A stretch of 64,000 nucleotides of DNA from positions 124,001-188,000 of the forward strand of contig NZ_JADCKF010000004.1 in assembly GCF_014982855.1 (NCBI RefSeq). Reading direction: 5' to 3'. The notes below the pieces were generated by a model. It was not told the origin of the DNA, searched no databases, and saw nothing but the letters and a program-made list of their open reading frames with translations. Positions 51,581-60,600 of this stretch are shown here, one piece after another; positions within the stretch are counted from its first letter, which is position 1, and the number at the start of each line of letters is the position of its first letter. The stretch is from Pseudoflavonifractor gallinarum (lineage in GTDB: Bacteria; Bacillota; Clostridia; Oscillospirales; Oscillospiraceae). The position numbers were made by a program, and so were the translations under genes.

Positions 51581-53494
51581 ATGAATCGACGCCGCTGCGC
51601 CCGTATCCTGTCGGGTATGTTTCTCGCTTCCCTGCTGGCGCTCCCCGCACAAGCTCTCACCCTGGAGCAGGCCCGCACCCTGCTCACAGACGCCTATATT
51701 GACCCCGTTCCCCAGGAGGTATTGGACCAGACCTCCATCTCCGCCATGCTGGAACAGCTGGGGGACCCCTATACCCAGTATTTTACGGCAGAAGAATACC
51801 AGGCCTTTCTCTCCTCCATGGAGGATGCCAGTCTGGTGGGGATCGGCGTGGTCTCCATCGCCGGCACCGACGGAATGACCATCACCTCCGTGCTGGAGGG
51901 CTCTCCCGCCCAGGCTGCCGGGCTGCGGGAGGGTGACCGGATCGTGGCGGTGGACGGCCGCTCCACCCTGGGCGTGGATGCCGCACAGGTGTCCTCCTGG
52001 ATCCAGGGAGAGGCCGGCACTCAGGTCACGGTTACCTACCAGCGCGGAGAGGAGAAGCACACGGTCACCCTGACGCGGGCCGCCATCACGGTCCCCACCA
52101 CCACCTCCCGCCTGGTGGAGGGACGTGTGGGCTATCTGGAGTGCACCACCTTCGGCACGGACACCTATCCCCACATCCAGGAGGGGATCTCCGCCTACCA
52201 GGATGAGGCCAGGGTCTGGGTCATGGACCTGCGGGGCAACGGAGGCGGATTGACCTCGGCGGCCTCCCAGGCGGTCAGCGCCTTTACCGACGCGCAGAAT
52301 ACGGGCTATCTGCGGGATGGCTCCGGCTCCTACGGCGCATTCTCTTCCTCCCTGTCCCCCCTCACCGACAAAGCGGTCATCGTCCTCTCCGACGGATATA
52401 CCGCCAGTTCCTCTGAGCTCTTCTCGGCCTGCATCCGGGACCTGAATGCCGGGATCGTGGTGGGTGGCCGCACCTTTGGAAAGGGTGTGGCACAGACCCT
52501 CTTTGACCAGAGCGTCTATCCCGACTACTTCCCGGACGGGGACGCCATGAAGATCACCACCAACCGCTACTTCTCCCCTGCCGGAGCCACCACCGACACC
52601 GTCGGGATCATCCCCCACCTGCTGGTAGACCCCGACCTGGCCGACGAGGTGGCCATCCTCCTCTCCGCCGCCCCGCCCGACGGCGACACCGCCGGATATT
52701 ACCGGCTGGATCTGGGCTGGCGCTGGTACATCGACGGGGAGCAGGCCTCCAGTCCGGCCTACCGGGACGCCTTTGCGCAGCTGCTCTCGGCCATCCCCCC
52801 CACGGTGGACCTGTGGCAGGGGACCGGCGGCTCCAACGGCTGGACCTGTGTCTCCCCGGAAGAGGCCGCTCAGACCTATGGCCTGACCTACCTGGACCGC
52901 TCCTTCTCCGACACGTCGGCCAGCCCCTATGCCGAGTCCATCGACCTGCTGGCCTCTTATCAGATCCTCTCCGGCACCGGGGACGGGACCTTCCATCCGG
53001 AGGACTCTCTGACCCGGGCAGAGCTTGCCGCCATGCTGGCCGCGGCCCTCAACTGCAATATGCCCTCCAGCCCCGCCGTCTTTTCCGACGTGTCCATGGA
53101 CAGCTGGTATGGTCCCTCGGTCTATGCCCTGGAGCAGCTGGGCCTTCTCTCCGGCGACGGAAAGGGGAAGTTCCACCCCGATGACCCGGTGACCCATGAG
53201 CAGCTCTTCTCCATTCTCGCCCGCCTGGCCGAGGATCTCAGCCTCAATTTCTACGAGGCCTCCAAGGGCATACCGGAGGACACCATGGACAGCGCCGCCC
53301 TCCGCGCCTACGCCCCCTGGGCCCGGGAGAGCGTGTGGCTCCTGACCAACGGACATCAGAATCTCTTTGGACAGCCCCTCTCTCTCTTGTGGGACAGCCC
53401 CGAACAGATCGCTCCTCAGGACGCCGCCACCCGGGAGGAGACGGCCTCCCTGCTCTGCCAGGTACTCATCTATACCGGCGTGCTCCCGGTGTGA
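51581..53494 (+). CDS. S41 C-terminal-processing-type protease with PDZ and SLH-like domains
   Basis: 637 residues with a signal peptide (MNRRRCARILSGMFLASLLALPAQA). A PDZ domain (GIGVVSIAG...GSPAQAAGLREGDRIVAVDG) is followed by the S41 catalytic fold with nucleophile Ser in SDGYTASSSELFS and Lys in GGRTFGKGVAQTL. From about residue 440, two clear SLH-like repeats appear (SPYAESIDLLASYQILSGTGDGTFHPEDSLTRAELAAML; SWYGPSVYALEQLGLLSGDGKGKFHPDDPVTHEQLFSIL) and a third partial one. SLH anchoring places the protease on the cell wall. AAGGAGG precedes ATG 51581. Confidence 0.9.
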   Translation: MNRRRCARILSGMFLASLLALPAQALTLEQARTLLTDAYIDPVPQEVLDQTSISAMLEQLGDPYTQYFTAEEYQAFLSSMEDASLVGIGVVSIAGTDGMTITSVLEGSPAQAAGLREGDRIVAVDGRSTLGVDAAQVSSWIQGEAGTQVTVTYQRGEEKHTVTLTRAAITVPTTTSRLVEGRVGYLECTTFGTDTYPHIQEGISAYQDEARVWVMDLRGNGGGLTSAASQAVSAFTDAQNTGYLRDGSGSYGAFSSSLSPLTDKAVIVLSDGYTASSSELFSACIRDLNAGIVVGGRTFGKGVAQTLFDQSVYPDYFPDGDAMKITTNRYFSPAGATTDTVGIIPHLLVDPDLADEVAILLSAAPPDGDTAGYYRLDLGWRWYIDGEQASSPAYRDAFAQLLSAIPPTVDLWQGTGGSNGWTCVSPEEAAQTYGLTYLDRSFSDTSASPYAESIDLLASYQILSGTGDGTFHPEDSLTRAELAAMLAAALNCNMPSSPAVFSDVSMDSWYGPSVYALEQLGLLSGDGKGKFHPDDPVTHEQLFSILARLAEDLSLNFYEASKGIPEDTMDSAALRAYAPWARESVWLLTNGHQNLFGQPLSLLWDSPEQIAPQDAATREETASLLCQVLIYTGVLPV

Positions 53495-53528
53495 TCCCCT
53501 CGGGCACGCAGAACCGATTTCTATGCAG

Positions 53529-53560
53529 AAAGCCCCGGAACCAGATGGTTCCGGGGCTTT
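53529..53560. terminator. Bidirectional terminator
   Basis: AAAGCCCCGGAACC and complement around a 4-base loop between the convergent protease and rubredoxin genes. Confidence 0.85.
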
Positions 53561-53579
53561 GCAGTGTTTCAGGTTGGAA

Positions 53580-53738
53580 TTACGCCTTCTCAAAGACGTC
53601 CTTGCCCAGACCGCAGACCGGGCAGACCCAGTCCTCGGGCAGAGCCTCAAAGGGGGTGCCGGGAGCGATACCGTTGTCGGGATCGCCCACCGCGGGGTCA
53701 TACTCATAGCCGCAGGGGCCGCAGACATACTTATCCAT
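53580..53738 (-). CDS. Rubredoxin
   Basis: 52 residues. Two iron-binding pairs Cys6-x2-Cys9 ([12 protein letters not shown]) and Cys39-x2-Cys42 ([14 protein letters not shown]) with the standard [20 protein letters not shown] middle. A one-iron electron carrier of the cytoplasm. It lies 25 bases after the flavodiiron gene on the same strand and should be its electron donor. AAGGAG precedes ATG 53738. Confidence 0.95.
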   Translation of the reverse strand: MDKYVCGPCGYEYDPAVGDPDNGIAPGTPFEALPEDWVCPVCGLGKDVFEKA

Positions 53739-53763
53739 GGTTTCTAATCTCCTTTTTTATGGT

Positions 53764-54948
53764 TTATTTCAACAGGGCCGCCACGGAGCGGGCATAGTCC
53801 TTCATCGCGTCCAGATCGGACTGTGTCGGCGTGAAGAGCACACGGAAGGCCTCCGCCGGGGTGGCAAACTTGAGCTGTCCCAGGCGGGTCTGAAGCATAC
53901 CGGGTGCCTCGCCGCTCCAGCCGTAGGCGCCAAAAGCGCCGGCCGCGCGGCCCTTGGTGTTGATGGCGTCGATGGAGCCCAGCACATCCCATACCGCCTT
54001 GGGCACGTCCCGATTGATGGTGGCAGAACCCACCAGGACCACATCGGCCTCATTGGCGATGGCGGCGCAGGCGTCCAGACTCTCCATGGTGACATCGTGC
54101 TGTACGGTGCGGATGCCCATCTCCTCCAGCGCCTCGGCAGCGGCCTGGGCCAGCGCCCGGGTGCATCCATAGGCGGAAGCGTAGATGATGGCAGCCGTCT
54201 TCCCCTCCTTGGGGACCGGCGTGCTCCACTGGCGGTAGAGCGCCTTGCACTCCTCCAGCGTCTCGGTCAGCACGGGGCCGTGGCTGGTGCAGGCCATCTC
54301 CGCCTCGGCGGGCAGCTTGCTGAGACCAGCCTGGACATAGGAGGCAAAGGGCCCGAAGATGCACTGATAATAGAAGTGACGCTCCCCGGCATAGGCCGCC
54401 TTGTCGTGGATCTTGCTGTCCAGCATGGTGGGCTCACAGAAATGGGCGCCCAGAAAATCACAGGTAAATACCACCTTGTCCGCCGGGTCCCAGGTAAACA
54501 TGGAATCGGCCCAGTGGAGCATGGGGGCCGGAATGAATTCCAGCGTCTTTCCGCCCAGATCCAGGGTGTCCCCCGCCTTGACCACCTGCACCGGGAAGGT
54601 GCGGTTGGTAATGTCCTCCAGATGCTTCTTTCCGGCCGCGGTGCAGAAGATCTTCAGGTCGGGGCAGCGCTCCAGCAGCTTGGACACGCTGCCAGAGTGA
54701 TCCGGCTCGTTGTGATTCATAATGAGGTAGTCCACCCGCTCCAGCGGGATCACCTGTTCAATGTTCTCCACATATTCCTCAAAATAGTCGGTATGTACCG
54801 TTTCAATGAGGACATTTTTCTCTCCGGTCAGGAGATAGGCATTGTAAGAAGTCCCGTACTTGGACTCCATCACAATATCAAAGACACGCAGCGATGGATT
54901 CAGCACACCCACCGACCAGACGCCCTCTTTCAACGCAATGGCGCTCAT
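53764..54948 (-). CDS. Flavodiiron protein (FprA type, O2/NO reductase)
   Basis: About 394 residues. The N-terminal metallo-beta-lactamase-like domain has HNEPDH (His79, Glu81, Asp83, His84), later APMLHWADSM and TSHGPVL supplying the other diiron ligands. The C-terminal flavodoxin domain (AAIIYASAYGCTRALAQAAAEAL, then VGSATINRDVPKAV and FGAYGWSGEAPGML) binds FMN. It reduces O2 to water or NO to N2O, protecting an anaerobe. Start 54948 suits the AAGG site; ATG 54954 is two codons upstream. Confidence 0.92.
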   Translation of the reverse strand: MSAIALKEGVWSVGVLNPSLRVFDIVMESKYGTSYNAYLLTGEKNVLIETVHTDYFEEYVENIEQVIPLERVDYLIMNHNEPDHSGSVSKLLERCPDLKIFCTAAGKKHLEDITNRTFPVQVVKAGDTLDLGGKTLEFIPAPMLHWADSMFTWDPADKVVFTCDFLGAHFCEPTMLDSKIHDKAAYAGERHFYYQCIFGPFASYVQAGLSKLPAEAEMACTSHGPVLTETLEECKALYRQWSTPVPKEGKTAAIIYASAYGCTRALAQAAAEALEEMGIRTVQHDVTMESLDACAAIANEADVVLVGSATINRDVPKAVWDVLGSIDAINTKGRAAGAFGAYGWSGEAPGMLQTRLGQLKFATPAEAFRVLFTPTQSDLDAMKDYARSVAALLK

Positions 54949-54979
54949 TTTCATACCTTCTTTCTAGGTTATCGACTTC

Positions 54980-55008
54980 AGTATAGGACCCTTTTTATAT
55001 ACTGTCAA
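54980..55008 (-). promoter_or_regulatory. Promoter of the flavodiiron-rubredoxin operon
   Basis: Minus strand: TTGACA (55008-55003), 17 bases, TATACT (54985-54980), about 30 bases before the start codon. Confidence 0.85.
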
Positions 55009-55155
55009 GTCTAATCCCTTGCTTGGGCCTGCCAGACTATTGATTCTTCTCCATTCCTTTCCCTGTCACAATATACAAAAGAGCCTCTCCGACCCCGGTT
55101 TTCATCTGCTAACCACTTCTCTTTTCTCTTAAGGAATCTGCAAAATGCTCCTTCC

Positions 55156-55184
55156 TTGACTTTCCGCACAGCGGGCGATACAAT
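55156..55184 (+). promoter_or_regulatory. Promoter of the cysteine desulfurase operon
   Basis: TTGACT (55156-55161), 17 bases, TACAAT (55179-55184). The rest of the 55009-55241 spacer shows no gene. Confidence 0.75.
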
Positions 55185-55241
55185 ATTTTCATTCTGTGTC
55201 ATGTGATTTTTTGCGATCCAACAAGGGGGAAATAAGGTTCT

Positions 55242-56375
55242 ATGTTCGTCTATCTGGACCACGCCGCTACCACTCCCGTCTGCGCGGAGGCCACGCAGGC
55301 CGCTCTGGAGGAGATGACCGCCGCATTCGGCAATCCTTCCGCACGCCACGCCTTCGGCCAGCAGGCCGCCCAGCGGCTGGAGGAACGCCGGGCCGTTGTG
55401 GCTGAGGCCCTGGGCTGCACGCCGGAGGAGGTCTTTTTCACCTCCTGCGGCACCGAGGGGGACAACTGGGCCATCCAGGCCGCGGTGGAGCATGGGCGGC
55501 GGCGGGGCCGTCATATCATTACCACTGTCATTGAGCACTCCGCTGTGCTGGAGCCCATCAAGGCCCTGGAGGGCAAGGGCTGGTCGGTGACCCGTCTCAA
55601 GCCCAACCGGCAGGGCCGGATCTCGCCGGAGGACCTGCGCGCCGCCCTGCGGGAGGACACGGTGCTGGTCTCCATGATGCTGGTCAACAACGAGCTGGGC
55701 ACCCTTCAGCCGGTGGCGGAATGTGCCCGCATCGTCAAGGCGTATGCGCCGGAGATCCTCTTCCACACCGACGCGGTGCAGGGTTTTCTGAAAGTTCCCT
55801 TTACCGTGAAGGAGCTGGGTGTGGACCTGCTCACCGTGAGCGGCCACAAGATCCGCGCTCCCAAGGGCATCGGCGTCCAATATATCCGGAGCGGGCTCAA
55901 GCTCTCTCCCCTGCTGCGGGGCGGCGGACAAGAGCGCGGACTGCGCCCCGGCACCGAGCCCACCGCCCAGATTGCGGCCCTTTCGGCCGCCTGCCGGCTC
56001 TGGATGGACCACGGGGCGGAATACCGTGCCCATATGGAGTCCCTCAAGGCCTATGCGCTGGAGCAGCTCCCGGCCCGTGTGGAGGGGCTGGAGATCGTCA
56101 CACCCGGGGACGCCCCCCATATCTGTTCCGTCTCTCTGCCCGGCTATCCCAGTGAGATGCTGGTGCGGGCGCTGAGCGACCAGGGGATCTGTGTCTCCTC
56201 CGGGTCCGCCTGTCACAAGGGAAAGCCCAGCCATGTCTTTGCCGCCCTGGGCCTGCCCAAGCGCACCGCCATGGGGGTGCTGCGCATCTCCTTCGGTCCC
56301 ACCAGCACCCGGGACGAGGTGGACGCCCTGGCCGACGCCCTCTCTGCCATCCGGTCCAGCCGTGTGGGCGCCTGA
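55242..56375 (+). CDS. Cysteine desulfurase (NifS/IscS family)
   Basis: 377 residues, PLP-dependent. MFVYLDHAATTPV, TSCGTEGDNWAI, the HSAVLEP His, FHTDAVQGFLKVP, the PLP lysine in TVSGHKIRAPKGIG and catalytic Cys in VSSGSACHKGKPSH. It takes sulfur from cysteine for Fe-S clusters or thio-modifications. No iscU or iscR is adjacent; downstream are a MATE exporter and an MBL protein, so it is not the classic isc operon and may be a secondary copy. AAGG before ATG 55242 is weak. Confidence 0.9.
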   Translation: MFVYLDHAATTPVCAEATQAALEEMTAAFGNPSARHAFGQQAAQRLEERRAVVAEALGCTPEEVFFTSCGTEGDNWAIQAAVEHGRRRGRHIITTVIEHSAVLEPIKALEGKGWSVTRLKPNRQGRISPEDLRAALREDTVLVSMMLVNNELGTLQPVAECARIVKAYAPEILFHTDAVQGFLKVPFTVKELGVDLLTVSGHKIRAPKGIGVQYIRSGLKLSPLLRGGGQERGLRPGTEPTAQIAALSAACRLWMDHGAEYRAHMESLKAYALEQLPARVEGLEIVTPGDAPHICSVSLPGYPSEMLVRALSDQGICVSSGSACHKGKPSHVFAALGLPKRTAMGVLRISFGPTSTRDEVDALADALSAIRSSRVGA

Positions 56376-56459
56376 TCGCGTGTCTGTTTCTCTTCCATAT
56401 TTTACACTTCACCAGAAAGGCGCCGGCGGAGCGAGGTATCGCCGGCTTGGTCACATCAT

Positions 56460-57842
56460 ATGTTCTCTTATCTGAATCGGGGGCGGGCTTTCTACCAGAA
56501 TCTGCTCTTTCTGGCCCTGCCCATCCTGTTCCAGAATCTCATCACCACATCCCTGGGCATGATCGACACCTTTATGGTGGGCAGCCTCGGCGAAGCTCCC
56601 CTGGCCGCCGTAGCCCAGGCCAATATCCTGGTCTTCATCATTCAGCTGATCATCTTCGGGCTGCAGAGCGGCTCCTCCGTGCTCATCAGCCAGTACTGGG
56701 GCAAGGGCGATACCGACGCCATCAACCGGGTCATGGGCGTGGGCTTCTATCTGGCCGGCGCCATCTCCGCGCTCTTCGCCGCCTCCCTCTTTTTCTTCCC
56801 CTATCAGATCATCGGCCTGCTCACCGACAACCAGGAGCTCATTCCCCTGGCCGTGGTCTATGCCCGCATCGTGGGCTTCTCCTATCTGTTCAACAGCATC
56901 ACCGGCGTCTATACCGGCGCCCACCGCAGCATGGAGAATCCCAAGCTGGGCCTGTGCATCTACGCCGCCTCCATGTGCACCAACACCTTCCTGAACTGGG
57001 TGCTCATCTTCGGCAATCTGGGCGCGCCCCGGCTGGAGGTGGAGGGCGCCGCCATCGCCACCCTCACCTCCCGCATTGTGGAATTTATCATCATGGTGGT
57101 CTATGCCAAGTGCAACCGCCGCTTCCGCCTCAAGCCCGCCGTGCTCTTCCGCCCGGACCGGGCGCTGGTGCAGAAGTTTTTCCGCTATGCCACCCCCGTG
57201 GTGGTCAATGAGATGCTGTGGGGTCTGGGCACCTCCATGTATAAGGTCATCATGGGACATATGGAGGGGAGCACCCAGATCCTGGCCGCCCGGGCCATCT
57301 CGGGCAACATCGAGGATATCTGCATCGTGGCCGTGCTGGCCATTGCCAACACCACCGCCATCATCATCGGCCGGGAGATCGGCGCGGGCCGCCGCTCCAC
57401 GGTCTATGAGCTGGCCGCCGCACTGGACACCATCTCCTTCCTCTGCGGCGCCGTGATCGGCACCCTCCTGGTGATCTCGGCCCACACCTGGCTGCCGGTG
57501 GTGGTCTATCCCCTCTTCCACCTCACCCCGGTCTCATCGGAGATCGCCACCATCATCCTCACCTTCATCGGCTGTCTGATGCCCCTGCGCTCTTTTGATA
57601 CCACCAACACCGTGGGCGTCCTCCGGGGCGGCGGAGACATCCGGGTGGCCGCCATCATCGATGTGTCTGCCATGTGGCTGGTGGCCATTCCTCTGGCCGC
57701 CTTCTTCGCCCTGGTGCTCCGCTGGAACATTGTCTGGGTCTATGTGGCCGTGACGGTGGAGCAGCTGGTCAAGTCCACGCTGGGCATTCTCCGCTTCCGG
57801 TCCCACGCCTGGATCAACGACATCACCCGCGCCGGCGCCTGA
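56460..57842 (+). CDS. MATE family efflux transporter
   Basis: 460 residues with twelve predicted membrane helices in two halves. MATE patterns: FLALPILFQNLITTSLGMIDTFMVGSLGEAPLAAVAQANI, the first-half IGLLTDNQELIPLAVVYARIVGFSYLF, and the second-half repeat KFFRYATPVVVNEMLWGLGTSMYKVIMGHM. Exports drugs or metabolites using Na+ or H+. Ribosome site is poor, 84 bases after the desulfurase stop; translation may depend on the upstream gene. Confidence 0.9.
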   Translation: MFSYLNRGRAFYQNLLFLALPILFQNLITTSLGMIDTFMVGSLGEAPLAAVAQANILVFIIQLIIFGLQSGSSVLISQYWGKGDTDAINRVMGVGFYLAGAISALFAASLFFFPYQIIGLLTDNQELIPLAVVYARIVGFSYLFNSITGVYTGAHRSMENPKLGLCIYAASMCTNTFLNWVLIFGNLGAPRLEVEGAAIATLTSRIVEFIIMVVYAKCNRRFRLKPAVLFRPDRALVQKFFRYATPVVVNEMLWGLGTSMYKVIMGHMEGSTQILAARAISGNIEDICIVAVLAIANTTAIIIGREIGAGRRSTVYELAAALDTISFLCGAVIGTLLVISAHTWLPVVVYPLFHLTPVSSEIATIILTFIGCLMPLRSFDTTNTVGVLRGGGDIRVAAIIDVSAMWLVAIPLAAFFALVLRWNIVWVYVAVTVEQLVKSTLGILRFRSHAWINDITRAGA

Positions 57843-57875
57843 GCGCCGCCCTCTTCCCCGGAAAGGAGCATCTGT

Positions 57876-58646
57876 ATGCTGCGGCTCACTGTTCTCATTG
57901 AAAATTCCGCGCCCGACCACCTGATCGCCGAGCACGGCCTCTCCCTGCACCTGGACTACGAGGGCCACTCCTATCTTCTGGACAGCGGCACCTCCGGCCT
58001 GTTTGTGCGCAACGCGGACCGGCTGGGCATCGACCTGAGCCGGGTGGAGCGGGCTGCCCTCTCCCACGGCCACGACGATCACGCCGGCGGGTTCTCCGCC
58101 TTCTTCCGGCGCAACCAACAGGCCCCGGTACTGGCCCGCCCCGCCGCGGTCCAGGCCTATCAGGAGGACACCGCCGATCCTTCCTGCCGCCCGGCCGGTG
58201 TGGACCCGGACCTCTTTACCAAATGGGCCGGGCGCTTTGATCTGGCCGACGGCCCCCGGCTTCTGGCCCCCGGGCTCCACCTGATCCCCGACGCGGTCTC
58301 CCACGAGCAGTCCCTGGTGGCCGAGACCGCCCACGGGCTGGTGGTGATGAACTCCTGCTGCCACGCCGGAGCCGCCCACATCGTCCGCGAGGTGCGCGCC
58401 CTCTTTCCCACCCAGAAGGTCCACGCCATCGTGGGGGGATTCCACCTGGTGGGCAAGACCGGGATGGGCTCCCTGGGCGTAGAGCCTGAGCAGGTGCGCC
58501 TCCTCTCCCGCCGGCTGGCCGAGGAGCTGGAGGTGGAGCAGATCTGTACCGGTCACTGCACCGGCCATCCGGCCTTTGACCTGATGGCCCAACAGGAACC
58601 CGGATGCCTCATACCGCTCCATACCGGGACCTGTCTCTCCTTTTAA
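57876..58646 (+). CDS. Metallo-beta-lactamase-fold hydrolase
   Basis: 256 residues. SHGHDDHAGG supplies HxHxDH, with further His in CCHAGAAHIV and GGFHL and near the end (CTGHCTGHPAF). The arrangement, an early DSGTSGLFVRNADRLGID and late TGHCTG, fits the group annotated as 7,8-dihydropterin-6-methyl-4-aminobenzene-phosphate synthase-like proteins rather than beta-lactamases. GAAAGGAG precedes ATG 57876. Third gene of the desulfurase unit. Substrate unknown. Confidence 0.85.
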   Translation: MLRLTVLIENSAPDHLIAEHGLSLHLDYEGHSYLLDSGTSGLFVRNADRLGIDLSRVERAALSHGHDDHAGGFSAFFRRNQQAPVLARPAAVQAYQEDTADPSCRPAGVDPDLFTKWAGRFDLADGPRLLAPGLHLIPDAVSHEQSLVAETAHGLVVMNSCCHAGAAHIVREVRALFPTQKVHAIVGGFHLVGKTGMGSLGVEPEQVRLLSRRLAEELEVEQICTGHCTGHPAFDLMAQQEPGCLIPLHTGTCLSF

Positions 58647-58673
58647 AAGAGCCCAGTTTTTTTAGCAGACTCT

Positions 58674-58706
58674 CCCGCCTTATGCAAGTCATAAGGCGGG
58701 ATTTTC
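58674..58706 (+). terminator. Terminator before the heat-shock operon
   Basis: CCCGCCTTATG-CAAGT-CATAAGGCGGG followed by ATTTTCG. Confidence 0.8.
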
Positions 58707-58733
58707 GTTCACATTTAATTTACATCCCCCCTA

Positions 58734-58762
58734 TTGACAATTGCTGGTGAGGGTGGTACATT
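58734..58762 (+). promoter_or_regulatory. Promoter of the hrcA-grpE-dnaK-dnaJ operon
   Basis: TTGACA (58734-58739), 17 bases, TACATT (58757-58762). The CIRCE element starts 4 bases after it, so bound HrcA covers the transcription start. Confidence 0.85.
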
Positions 58763-58766
58763 ATCT

Positions 58767-58793
58767 TTAGCACTCAGGTACAAAGAGTGCTAA
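58767..58793. promoter_or_regulatory. CIRCE operator (HrcA binding site)
   Basis: TTAGCACTC, 9 bases, GAGTGCTAA: a perfect CIRCE inverted repeat, the canonical HrcA operator of Gram-positive heat-shock operons. Confidence 0.98.
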
Positions 58794-58822
58794 ACCAATC
58801 CGCCGCAAAGGAAGTGATGCGC

Positions 58823-59881
58823 ATGGATCTGAGCGAACGAAAAAAGCGGATTCTCCGTGCCATCATTGAAAGCTATATCTCCACCGCCGAGCCGGTGGGC
58901 TCCAAGGCCATTGCCGACTCCCTGGACCGTTCGGTCTCTTCGGCCACCATCCGCAATGAGATGGCTGATCTGGAGTCCATGGGCCTGCTGGAAAAGCCCC
59001 ACACCTCGGCCGGACGGATCCCCTCTCCCCAGGGGTACCGGTTCTACGTCAATGAGCTGATGGAAGAGCACCAGCTCTCCGTGCAGGAGACCGAGCGCAT
59101 CAACCGCGCCCTGCGTCTCAAAATGCAGGAGCTGGATCGCGTCATTTCCGAGGCCGGACGGGTGGTCTCCCGTCTCACCAATTATCCCGCTTTTGCCCTC
59201 TCATCCGGGTTTGAGCGGGTGACCATCCGGCGCTTTGACCTGTTGATAGTGGAGCGAAACGCCTTCATTATTGTGGTCATGACCGACAACAATCTGGTGC
59301 GCAACAAGCTGGTGCAGCTGCCCTCCGATCTGACCGAGGCGCAGCTCCAGATGCTCAACACCCTGCTCAACACCACCTTTACCAATCTGACGCTGGAGGA
59401 GATCACGCCCGAACTCATGCGGGTGGCACAGCATGCCGCCGGCGATGCCTATGGCCTGATCAGTCTGGTGGTCTCCTTTGCCATGGAGGTGCTGGAGGGT
59501 CTGGAGCACCGGCGGGTCCACACCGCGGGTCTGGCCCATCTGCTGGAGCTTCCGGAGTATCAGAATCTGGAACGGGCCCAGCCCCTGATGAGCTATCTCT
59601 CCGAGGACCAGGACGCCGCCCGCTTCCCCATTCCCAAGGATGGCCCCATGAAGATCCTCATTGGTCCGGAAAATGTGGCCGACGCGCTGAAGGATACCAG
59701 CGTGGTCATGGCCAGCTACGACATTGGGGACGGCATGCGGGGCATCATCGGAGTCGTTGGCCCCACACGGATGGATTACGCAAAGATCACCGCCCGCCTG
59801 TCCTATTTTGCGGAGGGTCTCACCCGGCTATTTGGCCAGGGAGAACTTCCCACCGGGGACGGACGCAACGATGAAACATAA
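58823..59881 (+). CDS. hrcA: Heat-inducible transcription repressor HrcA
   Basis: 352 residues. N-terminal winged helix (MDLSERKKRILRAIIESYISTAEPVGSKAIADSLDRSVSSATIRNEMADLESMGLLEKPHTSAGRIPS) and the family's VVMASYDIGDGMRGIIGVVGPTRMDYAK at the C-terminus. It represses its own operon through CIRCE and is refolded to activity by GroEL. ATG 58823 is preferred (AAAGGAAG, 8 bases); ATG 58817 and TTG 58787 are in frame, the latter inside the operator. Confidence 0.95.
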   Translation: MDLSERKKRILRAIIESYISTAEPVGSKAIADSLDRSVSSATIRNEMADLESMGLLEKPHTSAGRIPSPQGYRFYVNELMEEHQLSVQETERINRALRLKMQELDRVISEAGRVVSRLTNYPAFALSSGFERVTIRRFDLLIVERNAFIIVVMTDNNLVRNKLVQLPSDLTEAQLQMLNTLLNTTFTNLTLEEITPELMRVAQHAAGDAYGLISLVVSFAMEVLEGLEHRRVHTAGLAHLLELPEYQNLERAQPLMSYLSEDQDAARFPIPKDGPMKILIGPENVADALKDTSVVMASYDIGDGMRGIIGVVGPTRMDYAKITARLSYFAEGLTRLFGQGELPTGDGRNDET

Positions 59882-59896
59882 TAGGAGGGAACCTCT

Positions 59897-60454
59897 TTGA
59901 GTAAGAAAGAGAACGAGCAGGCCGTGGAACAGGCCGAGCAGATGGAGCCGGAGACCGTGACCGAAGAGGTCACGGAGGGCGCCGCCCCTGAGACGGACAC
60001 CCCCGATCCTCTGCTCTCGGAGCTGGAGGCGCTCAAGGATACCCTGGCCCAGAAGGAGGATCAGTACCTCCGCCTGGCCGCCGAGTATGACAACTACCGC
60101 CGGCGCTCCCAGAAGGAAAAAACCGACGCCTACCAGAGCGCCAAGTCGGACGCCGTGCTGGCTTTTCTCCCGGTGTACGACAACCTGGAGCGGGCCCTCA
60201 AGCAGGAGACCGCCGACGAGGCCTATAAAAAGGGCGTGGAGATGACCATGAATGGTCTCAAGGAGGTCCTCTCCAAGCTGGGCGTCGAGGAGATCCCCGC
60301 GCTGGGCCAGACCTTTGACCCCAACCTTCATAACGCCGTGATGCATGTGGAGGACGAAAACGCCGGAGAAAATACCGTCGTGGAGGTCTTTCAGGCCGGC
60401 TTCCAGTCCGGTGACAAGGTCATCCGGTTTGCCATGGTAAAGGTGGCAAACTAA
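59897..60454 (+). CDS. grpE: Nucleotide exchange factor GrpE
   Basis: 185 residues, TTG start 6 bases after AGGAGGG. An acidic, disordered N-terminus (~50 residues) leads to the long dimer helix (LKDTLAQKEDQYLRLAAEYDNYRRRSQKEK) and the beta-wing domain ending VLQAGF-like (VVEVFQAGFQSGDKVIRFAMVKVAN). It releases ADP from DnaK. Second gene of the operon, 15 bases after hrcA. Confidence 0.95.
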   Translation: MSKKENEQAVEQAEQMEPETVTEEVTEGAAPETDTPDPLLSELEALKDTLAQKEDQYLRLAAEYDNYRRRSQKEKTDAYQSAKSDAVLAFLPVYDNLERALKQETADEAYKKGVEMTMNGLKEVLSKLGVEEIPALGQTFDPNLHNAVMHVEDENAGENTVVEVFQAGFQSGDKVIRFAMVKVAN

Positions 60455-60457
60455 GAC

Positions 60458-60486
60458 GCGCGGAGGGCCCGGAGCAGGCGCACAGC
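60458..60486 (+). repeat. Intergenic repeat element, copy 1 (grpE-dnaK spacer)
   Basis: 29 bases starting 3 bases after the grpE stop and matching 62470-62498 at 24 of 29 positions; the shared core is AGCAGGCGCACAGC. The same spacer also repeats GCGCGGAGGG at 60458-60467 and 60532-60541. Confidence 0.55.
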
Positions 60487-60600
60487 GGCGAGCAGTGTGC
60501 CGTCCGCGCAGGACCCGCAGCGTGACAACAAGCGCGGAGGGTTCACATCCCATTTTCACTTTGTTTAAAATAAATTTCGATATATTGGAGGAAACACATT

